Assembly (NCBI GenBank): GCA_945875545.1
Contig: CAMCKZ010000007.1
Span: 1-60,234 of the forward strand
DNA length: 60,234 bases
Direction: 5' to 3'
Source: Polyangium aurulentum
Lineage (GTDB): Bacteria; Myxococcota_A; Polyangia; Polyangiales; Polyangiaceae
Position 1 is the first letter of the stretch. Each line of letters opens with the position of its first letter. A program made the position numbers and the translations under genes. The notes beneath the pieces were generated by a model. It saw only the letters and a list, made by a program, of their open reading frames with translations. It had not been told where the DNA came from and searched no databases. Shown here one piece after another: positions 53,815 through 60,234 of the stretch.

Positions 53815-54809
53815 ACACCGCAATGAGCCTCATCGACACCGCGAGCGCAATGCCCGAGCGTGTCGTCGATAACGCGTTTTTCGGCCTGGATCCCTCGAAA
53901 ACGGGCTCGGCCATGTTCAAAGGCACCCGCGAGCGAAGGCACTTGGCGAAGGGCGAAACCGCCGCGTCGCTGATCGAAAAAGCCGCACGCACCCTCGGCG
54001 AACGCTTGAACCTGAACTTCGAGACCGACGTCGATCTGATTCTCACAAACGTCAGTTTGCCCGACTCGTGTTTCATGGGATGCGGCGCTTCCGTGTCGCG
54101 CGTTCTTGGCGCAAAGCCCAAATTCATCCTCGATCTTCATAACACGGGCTGTGTGTCATTTATCTACATGCTCGCGGTGGCCCGGGAGCTTATGGCTTCC
54201 GGTGCGGTAAAATCCGCCCTTTTGTGCTGCGCCCAGACCGCGGCGGGTCGTGTGTTTGCCCACGAAGAAAACCGCGTTCGTCCCCAATCGGCCGTGCCCG
54301 GCGACGGCTGCGGCGTAGGCTATATCGTCGCGAACGACGCCTCCCCGGTTCGCGCGGTCGTCCAGCGCTCGTACGGCGAGTACGCCGACGACATGGTCGG
54401 TGTCAGCGACGACAACTCCGACTACTGGGAGCCCCATCGGCAGGCGATGCACATCGATTTCACCGAGAGCAAGATCGCCTCGGTGGTCTCGCGCGGCAAC
54501 AGACTCGTGCCCGAGCTCGTGCGCGAAGCCTGCAAATTGGCTGAGATTCCTGCGTCGAAGATCGACGTGCTCGTCACCAATCAGCCCAACGTCAACTTTC
54601 TCCGCAACTGGCGCGAAGCCCTGCTCCTCCCTCCGGAAAAGCAGGTACATACGTTTGAGGAATATGGAAACATGTTCGGGGCTGCTATCCCCGTATCCCT
54701 CGAACGGGCGCGCCAAACGGGCCGCATCGCGAAGGGGCACACCGTGGCCCTCGGGGGCTTTTCGCACGCGGGCGACTACGCCGCAGCCGCCATCTGGCAG
54801 CCGAACTGA
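53811..54809 (+). CDS. KAS III-like (thiolase-fold) acyltransferase/condensing enzyme
   Basis: A 332-residue thiolase-fold enzyme. The nucleophile Cys114 lies in NTGCVSF. The final Asn is present in EYGNMFGAAIP (Asn287). The usual catalytic His motif (HQAN in FabH) reads TNQPN (256-260), so Asn257 replaces the histidine. Without that His, decarboxylative condensation would be impaired, and direct acyl transfer or a non-decarboxylative C-C step is more likely. It begins by ATGA overlap and ends 10 bp before the ThDP gene. Confidence 0.85.
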   Translation: MNTAMSLIDTASAMPERVVDNAFFGLDPSKTGSAMFKGTRERRHLAKGETAASLIEKAARTLGERLNLNFETDVDLILTNVSLPDSCFMGCGASVSRVLGAKPKFILDLHNTGCVSFIYMLAVARELMASGAVKSALLCCAQTAAGRVFAHEENRVRPQSAVPGDGCGVGYIVANDASPVRAVVQRSYGEYADDMVGVSDDNSDYWEPHRQAMHIDFTESKIASVVSRGNRLVPELVREACKLAEIPASKIDVLVTNQPNVNFLRNWREALLLPPEKQVHTFEEYGNMFGAAIPVSLERARQTGRIAKGHTVALGGFSHAGDYAAAAIWQPN

Positions 54810-54819
54810 GCGCGGGGCC

Positions 54820-56562
54820 ATGAAACTCGCCGACGCTTTGGTGCAGGGTTTTCTCACGCTTGGCGTTCGTCACGTGTTCGGCGTGAGCGGCGCCAACATT
54901 GAGCATTTGCACGACGCCATCTTTCGCCTTTCGAGCGATAAACTTCAAAGTGTGCTCGCCAAAACCGAAACCGGCGCGGCGTTCATGGCCGATGCGCAGG
55001 CCCGGGTACACGGCGTTTTGGGCGTGTGTTGCGCCACAAGCGGCGGCGGAATGATGAACCTCGCGGTCGGCATCGCCGAAAGTTTTCAAGCTTCGGTTCC
55101 CGTTCTTGCCATCGTTGGGCAGACGCCCACGAGCCTCGATGGCCGGGGCGCGTTTCAAGAATCTACTGGAATTGGCCGCACCGTTGATGCTCTCGGCCTG
55201 TGGCGTGCGATGTCAAAATTCGCCGCACGCATCGACGACGAGACCCAATTTTGGGCCGTGTTTCGCGACGCGCTTGCGGAAGCCCTTGGTGGTCGTCCGG
55301 GCCCTTCCGTGCTCCTCATTCCCCGCGACCTGTTTGACCGCGAAGTGGGCGAAATGCCCGACTGGTTTCCGCGATCCGTCGACGAACTGCGGGCAACCGT
55401 CGCGGTCGATGCGCTCGGGTATCACGGCCTCGTCGCGGCTCTTCGCAAAGCGAAAAATCCGGCCCTCGTCGTGGGGCCTGCTGCGGCCTCAAACGGGGCG
55501 ATCACGAACCTTCGCCGTTTCGCGGAAGCCACGCAAATTCCGGTCTTTACGACGATGGAGGCCGTGTCTTCCTTCCCACAAGAGCATCGCCTTTTTTCCG
55601 GTATCGTGGGTGCTGCGGGGCATCCGTCGGCGCACGCATTTCTCAACACCCAGGCCGATACGATTGTGGTCGTTGGTTCCGACCTCGGCGTCATGGTGCG
55701 CGGTGCGATTGCCCCGGGTCTCGAACGGGCGAAGACCATTTTGGTGCACCCGGAGCCAAGCGAAGTTGCGCGTGCGCTTCCGGCGCGGCTCGTGGTTCGC
55801 GGCGACAGCGAGGCCGTGTTCAAAAAACTCCTCGAAACGCACCGCGGTGAGCATTTTTCCTGGAGAGCGAGCGTTCCCGAGCTCACTCGTTTTGCGCCCA
55901 CGCTCGTCGAAGGCGAGCCCGACACGGCCGGATTGCTTCAAAGCGAAGCCATTGCGGTCCTCGATCAGTACCTTCCCGATGGCGCGCACGTCGTCGTCGA
56001 CGCGGGCAATTGCGCGGCGGCGGCGCTCCACGGCATGACACTTTCAGGGGTGTCCAGTGCCACAATCGCCCTCGGGATGGGCGGCATGGGTTACTCGCTG
56101 GCAGCCGCCGTCGGCGCGCAGTTATTGGCGGCACCCGGCGAGCGAACCGTGGTTATTTGCGGAGACGGAGCGTTCCTGATGCTCGGCCTCGAGGTTCATA
56201 CCGCAGTGGATTTGGGCCTGCCGATTCTCTTCGTTGTCTTCAATAATGCAGCACACGGAATGTGTGTTACGCGTCAGAACCTGCTCTTCGACGGGCGCCA
56301 CGAGGCGACCCGTTACGACCGTGTTTCGATTGCGACGACGGCGCGGGGTCTTGGGCCGGCGAATCGCCTTTGGGTCGGACGAGCAACCACGCGCGGCGAG
56401 ATGGCCCGCCTCACAGCCCAATACGACGCGCAAGGGCCGATGACCGGCGTGCTCGAACTCGTGCTCGAACGCGAGGAAATGCCGCCATTTGCCCCGTTTA
56501 TGAAGGCCGATGCCCAAGCGGTGAGCGTGCGTTCGGCGGCGTACGCGATGCCTGCGGAGTAA
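54820..56562 (+). CDS. thiamine-diphosphate-dependent enzyme (acetolactate synthase/decarboxylase type)
   Basis: A 580-residue enzyme of the AHAS/benzoylformate-decarboxylase fold. The cofactor-activating Glu is in KTETGAAFMADA near residue 50. The ThDP/magnesium motif is CGDGAFLML ending in the Asn pair VVFNNAAHGM. The central domain could bind a nucleotide but shows no clear FAD pocket. It would generate an acyl anion from a 2-oxoacid and join it to an acceptor to give an acyloin, or decarboxylate it. The start is the first ATG after the KAS III gene. Confidence 0.87.
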   Translation: MKLADALVQGFLTLGVRHVFGVSGANIEHLHDAIFRLSSDKLQSVLAKTETGAAFMADAQARVHGVLGVCCATSGGGMMNLAVGIAESFQASVPVLAIVGQTPTSLDGRGAFQESTGIGRTVDALGLWRAMSKFAARIDDETQFWAVFRDALAEALGGRPGPSVLLIPRDLFDREVGEMPDWFPRSVDELRATVAVDALGYHGLVAALRKAKNPALVVGPAAASNGAITNLRRFAEATQIPVFTTMEAVSSFPQEHRLFSGIVGAAGHPSAHAFLNTQADTIVVVGSDLGVMVRGAIAPGLERAKTILVHPEPSEVARALPARLVVRGDSEAVFKKLLETHRGEHFSWRASVPELTRFAPTLVEGEPDTAGLLQSEAIAVLDQYLPDGAHVVVDAGNCAAAALHGMTLSGVSSATIALGMGGMGYSLAAAVGAQLLAAPGERTVVICGDGAFLMLGLEVHTAVDLGLPILFVVFNNAAHGMCVTRQNLLFDGRHEATRYDRVSIATTARGLGPANRLWVGRATTRGEMARLTAQYDAQGPMTGVLELVLEREEMPPFAPFMKADAQAVSVRSAAYAMPAE

Positions 56563-56607
56563 CTGCACTATGCACGCATTATCAAACTTCGGGTGCCGGT
56601 GGCAGTC

Positions 56608-57960
56608 ATGACGGAGGTCGCGAAGTCTCCCCGCGCGTCGTCGCGTCGGGCGCTTCTCGATGCGGCGTCCCTCGCTTGGGACACGGAGGCGTTTTTTGCC
56701 GCGCGGCAAGCGGAGCTCGGCGACCCCTTTTGGATCGAACTGCCCGGGCTCGGGCCGGTGCTCGTGTCGGGCCACCCAGACGCGGCGCGCGAGCTTTTTT
56801 CCGCGCCTCCCGATACTTTTGTGCCGCTCCCGAACAATCCCGTGGAGCCGCTTTTGGGGTCGCACTCGGTGCTGCTGTTGTCCGGCGAGCGTCACAAAAA
56901 AGAGCGCAAGTTGATGGGCGCGCCGTTCAACGGCGATCGCATGCGCGCTTACGGCGAGATCATGTGCGAGCGCACCCGCGCGGCGATGGCGCCCATTTTG
57001 CCGCACAGCGCGTTCGACTTGCAGAAAGTGATGCAGCAGGTAGCGCTCGAGGTGATTCTTCACGCGGTGCTCGGCATGCGCGCCGATGACCGCGGACGTG
57101 CGATGCGCCAGGCTATTTCCTCGATGTTAGCAGCGTATGTGCCCGCTCTCCTCGTGGTGCCGGCCCTGCGTCGCGGGATGTTCGGAGCGGGGCCGTGGGA
57201 TCGTTTCACGAAGGCCCGTGACGCCTCCATGGCTCTCCTTCGCGCCGAAATTCGCCATCGACGCGACCAAGATCCGGACGACGCCGGCGACGATATTTTG
57301 AGCCTCCTCGTGCGCGCGCGTTACGACGATGGCTCCTTGTTGACCGACGACGAACTCGTCGACGAAGCGCGAACGCTCATTGTCGCGGGCCACGATACGA
57401 CGATGACTGCCTTGGTTTGGGCCGCGCGGTACACCCTCGCGACGCCTTCGACGCTCGCGGCGTTGAGCGCCGAGCTTATGCCCCATGGCCCAAGACCGTC
57501 CGCCGCAGTGCTTGCAGACCTCACGTATTTAGGTGCAATCTGCAACGAATCTCTTCGCCTGCATCCGGTGGTGCCCATCGTGCCTCGCCTCGCGGTCAAG
57601 GCATTTTCGTTTCGCGGTCAAGCACTTGAGGCCGGGCAAGCGGTGGCCCTTGCGACGACGCTTCTTCATCGCCACGAGCCCGAGTGGGCCGAACCGCATA
57701 CGTGGAAACCCGAGCGTTTTCTCACGGAAAAGTTCGGTCCGTTCGTCTTCGCTCCCTTCGGCGGTGGCGCGCGTCGCTGCATCGGCGCGGCATTCGGCGC
57801 GTACCAAATGCGCATGGTGCTCGGGACGTTTTTCGCCGGTGCGCACTACGAGCCGATTGCCGAGCCACCGCCGAGGCGAACCTTGGGCGGCATCACGATG
57901 GGACCGGCGACTTCGATTACGGTCATTCGCGGGCGCTCGCCTCAGGTGGATCTTCGTTAA
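56608..57960 (+). CDS. cytochrome P450
   Basis: A 450-residue P450. The I-helix has AGHDTTMTA, the K-helix ESLRLHP, and the heme loop is FAPFGGGARRCIGAAFG with the axial Cys. It is soluble, with no N-terminal membrane anchor, as in bacterial P450s. The ATG was preferred over a GTG 15 bases upstream. It likely hydroxylates or oxidatively tailors the product of the upstream three genes; no redox partner gene is adjacent. The dispersed palindrome occurs 34 bp before the start and again in GAICNES. Confidence 0.93.
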   Translation: MTEVAKSPRASSRRALLDAASLAWDTEAFFAARQAELGDPFWIELPGLGPVLVSGHPDAARELFSAPPDTFVPLPNNPVEPLLGSHSVLLLSGERHKKERKLMGAPFNGDRMRAYGEIMCERTRAAMAPILPHSAFDLQKVMQQVALEVILHAVLGMRADDRGRAMRQAISSMLAAYVPALLVVPALRRGMFGAGPWDRFTKARDASMALLRAEIRHRRDQDPDDAGDDILSLLVRARYDDGSLLTDDELVDEARTLIVAGHDTTMTALVWAARYTLATPSTLAALSAELMPHGPRPSAAVLADLTYLGAICNESLRLHPVVPIVPRLAVKAFSFRGQALEAGQAVALATTLLHRHEPEWAEPHTWKPERFLTEKFGPFVFAPFGGGARRCIGAAFGAYQMRMVLGTFFAGAHYEPIAEPPPRRTLGGITMGPATSITVIRGRSPQVDLR

Positions 57961-58065
57961 TCCACTTTGAGGCCTCTTTGATGCCTCGTCGCAGTCGAGT
58001 TTCATCAAAATCTTCCGTCAACGAGGGGGATTTGCGTTTGGCACGAAAGCTGCGACGGTTGGCGC

Positions 58066-60129
58066 ATGGTCTTTCGCACGAGCACCGCTGTCGGTATGGG
58101 TGTCGCATGTTTCGCCTTCTTCGCGGCGTGCGACGACGGCGCAAGCACATCGAACCCGGGGCGGGTGAGCCAATATCCGGATGGCACCGCAGACGCGTCG
58201 CGAGACGCTTCGCTCGGCGCCGGTGAGGGTGGCGGGGTGATCATCACGGGCCCGGCCGAACCTCAGTCCCTCGCTGTCGATTGCGGTGCACCGCGGGTGA
58301 CCATGAGATTGGGAACACCGGCGCTCCTCGCGTGCATCCTCAAGGGCACGCTGCCCACGGGCACGACCGCGGTCTTCACGACGGAGGCCCAATGGACGGT
58401 CGACGACCTCACCGTTGCCGCGGTTACAGCGCCCGGCGAACTTCGCGCACACGGCACAAAAGGCGGAAAAATCCTCGTGACCGCGGTGCGTGGCGCGCTG
58501 CGTGCCTCCGCGACGGTCGACATCGATCTCCTCATCGCGCGCAATGCCGCGAACGTCACGCCGGCCGAATTGCAAATTCTTCAGAGTGGGGTTGTGGCTG
58601 CGTCAGGTGTTACGTGGGCTTACCCATATGATCGCACGGTATTTCCCCGTGGCCTGCCCGCGCCGAGCCTCATGTGGAACGGCGGCCCCGATGCGACGAC
58701 GATCTACATCGAGGCAAAGGCCGCGAACGCGCGTATCGAAAGCGTCGTCACGCGCGAGCGTGCGGGCAAGGCGGCGCTGGTCGAGGCCGATTGGCATGCG
58801 TTCGAGGAGAGCGCCGCGGGGGCCGTGAGCGTCACGGTGAAGGCCCTGGTCGCGGGCGCAGCGCAGGTGCTCGTCACGCAAACGTGGACGGTGGCACCCG
58901 GTTCACTCCGCGGCAGCGTGTACTATTGGGCCGCCAACGTGGGGCGCGTGTTGCGCATCAAGCCCGGGAGATCCGCGCCAGAAGATTTCGCCGCGGGGGC
59001 CCTCGGCACGAGCGGCGCATGCACCATCACCTGCCACACCGTGTCCGCCAATGGCTCAACGCTCTTGAGCGGCGGCGACACCCTCGGAGGGACGTATGAC
59101 CTTCGTACAGATACCGTATACCGTGATGTGGGTGGGAGTCCGGGCTCGAACGCGAAGCGCCGCTTCGCCTATGGCGGCGTGAGCGCAGACGGACGATTTG
59201 TGACAGAATCGTACGCGCCGTTTCCTGTTGGCTTTGCCGATGCGTCGGGCAGCGGCGGTCAGGGCGGGCTATTTTATGCCAATACCCTGCAAAAAATCCC
59301 GAATTCCGGCCTCGATGGGGTTCGTCTGGGCACGCCGTCGTTTTCCGCCGATGACCGCATGATAGCGTACATCGATTACTACATTTCGGGTGGGCAAAAT
59401 GCCAACACGGGCTCACTCAAGGTCATCGACTGGGACAGCTCGGTTCCTCGCGCCGCGAATCCGCGAACTCTGGTCACCAAGGGTGCCGGCGAGCCGATGC
59501 ACTACCCGTCGCTGAGCCCGGATCACGCGATGGTCGCCTACCACCGCGGCGGCCTGCGCACCGATGGCGGCAACAAGGGCAATCTTTACGCCGCTTTCAC
59601 GGCCACCGCCGGCAACGAAGTGCGCCTCGCGGCCGCGAACGGAGACGCCACGACGCTTCCCGGGGGAGCGCGCGATCGCGACTGGAACTTCGAGCCCACG
59701 TTTGCACCGCGTGCATCCGGCGGCTATTTGTGGGCTGTGTTTACATCGCGGCGCACCTTCGGCAACGAATTGACGCTGCCGGCGACCGAGGTCAAACAGC
59801 TCTGGGTCACGGCCATCGACGTCAACCCGCGGCCCGGCGTTGACCCGAGTCACCCGGCGTTTCGCTTGCCCGGCCAATCGGGATCTACCCTTAATCTCCG
59901 GGGTTTCTGGGCGCTCGACCCGTGCAAAAGCGATGGTCAGGGCTGCGGCGACGGCTCCGAATGTTGCGGCGGATTCTGCGCGCCTGGAGGCGATGCGGGC
60001 GCGCCCGTGTGCTCCTCGACTCCGCCCGCGTGCAGCCTCGACGGCGACCGTTGCAGCACGGACGCGGACTGTTGCACGCTGGGCACCCGGTGCATTGCGG
60101 GTGCGTGCAGCGCGCCGTCTCCGCGCTAG
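58066..60129 (+). CDS. large lipoprotein with a Cys-rich C-terminus
   Basis: A 687-residue protein with a signal peptide and lipobox FFAAC (about residue 22). Residues 75-170 resemble an Ig-like fold; the middle shows WD/TolB-like strands (YPSLSPDHAMVAYH; SFSADDRMIAYID). A ACTITCHT segment resembles a c-type heme site but has CxxxCH spacing. The last 60 residues carry two Cys-rich modules (GSECCGGFC and DADCCTLGTRC) like small disulfide knots. A surface protein is likely; function unknown. Confidence 0.7.
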   Translation: MVFRTSTAVGMGVACFAFFAACDDGASTSNPGRVSQYPDGTADASRDASLGAGEGGGVIITGPAEPQSLAVDCGAPRVTMRLGTPALLACILKGTLPTGTTAVFTTEAQWTVDDLTVAAVTAPGELRAHGTKGGKILVTAVRGALRASATVDIDLLIARNAANVTPAELQILQSGVVAASGVTWAYPYDRTVFPRGLPAPSLMWNGGPDATTIYIEAKAANARIESVVTRERAGKAALVEADWHAFEESAAGAVSVTVKALVAGAAQVLVTQTWTVAPGSLRGSVYYWAANVGRVLRIKPGRSAPEDFAAGALGTSGACTITCHTVSANGSTLLSGGDTLGGTYDLRTDTVYRDVGGSPGSNAKRRFAYGGVSADGRFVTESYAPFPVGFADASGSGGQGGLFYANTLQKIPNSGLDGVRLGTPSFSADDRMIAYIDYYISGGQNANTGSLKVIDWDSSVPRAANPRTLVTKGAGEPMHYPSLSPDHAMVAYHRGGLRTDGGNKGNLYAAFTATAGNEVRLAAANGDATTLPGGARDRDWNFEPTFAPRASGGYLWAVFTSRRTFGNELTLPATEVKQLWVTAIDVNPRPGVDPSHPAFRLPGQSGSTLNLRGFWALDPCKSDGQGCGDGSECCGGFCAPGGDAGAPVCSSTPPACSLDGDRCSTDADCCTLGTRCIAGACSAPSPR

Positions 60130-60200
60130 CGCCCTTTTCAGCGGCATAGACGCCGCTGCGGCTCACGCCGCCTCGCCTTCGGCTTCGGAAAAAGGGCGCT
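60128..60200. terminator. long hairpin structure after the terminal lipoprotein gene
   Basis: AGCGCCCTTTT (60128-60138) pairs with AAAAGGGCGCT (60190-60200), and the interior folds into smaller GC stems (GCGGC-N6-GCCGC, GCGGC-N4-GCCGC). Another hairpin GGGGC-TTC-GCCCC follows to the right. It begins at the stop codon and may terminate transcription or be an intergenic repeat element. Confidence 0.6.
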
Positions 60201-60234
60201 ATCTAGTCCCCGGGGCTTCGCCCCGACGCCGCTA

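Overview
The window looks like chromosomal DNA of a high-GC predatory or social bacterium of the Myxococcota (Polyangia-like). The evidence is indirect: serine/threonine kinases next to an FHA-sigma54 activator, lipoproteins with 'DAG' repeats, paired TolQ/TolR-type motors, a YHYH-domain lipoprotein, and long co-directional operons with overlapping stop/start codons. No rRNA or tRNA gene was seen, so placement below phylum is inference.

Layout. 1-1.4 kb: the 3' end of an IS66-like transposase, then a PI-PLC-like protein. 1.4-5.9 kb (minus): a secreted alpha/beta hydrolase and small conserved proteins. 5.0-10.1 kb: two divergent proton-motor operons, each one TolQ/ExbB plus two TolR/ExbD, separated by a 330-bp regulatory region. 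10.1-15.7 kb (minus): the rod-shape operon mreB-mreC-mreD-mrdA-rodA, with every junction overlapping. 15.8-23.7 kb (minus): rpmG, an RRM protein, a sensor kinase, a GAF protein, a LolC/E-type permease and a lipoprotein. 23.8-28.9 kb (plus): a Ser/Thr kinase, FHA-NtrC and Ser/Thr kinase signalling cassette. 28.9-34.3 kb (minus): a metzincin-like lipoprotein, an acyl-CoA dehydrogenase, ccmC/ccmD and a glycosyltransferase. 34.5-40.1 kb (plus): an RND/MMPL exporter, a two-domain glycosyltransferase and a second GT4 enzyme. 40.1-50 kb (minus): a co-directional array of AAA-TPR protein, aldehyde dehydrogenase, 3-oxoacid CoA-transferase A/B, accD, folC, yajQ and glmM. 50.1-52.1 kb (minus): a murein endopeptidase and a YHYH lipoprotein. 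52.1-53.2 kb: a degraded gene. 53.2-58 kb (plus): a compact four-gene biosynthetic operon of SRPBCC protein, KAS III-like enzyme, ThDP enzyme and cytochrome P450. 58-60.2 kb: a large lipoprotein followed by an array of hairpins.

Two things stand out. First, an 11-bp gapped palindrome, TGYA-N3-TRCA, occurs about 30 times where 2-4 are expected. It lies inside genes in two different reading frames and in intergenic regions, and once as three sites exactly 21 bp apart. This looks like a genome-wide DNA-level signal rather than a protein-coding artefact. Second, the SRPBCC/KAS III/ThDP/P450 operon is a small, unusual natural-product pathway whose KAS III-like enzyme lacks the usual catalytic histidine.
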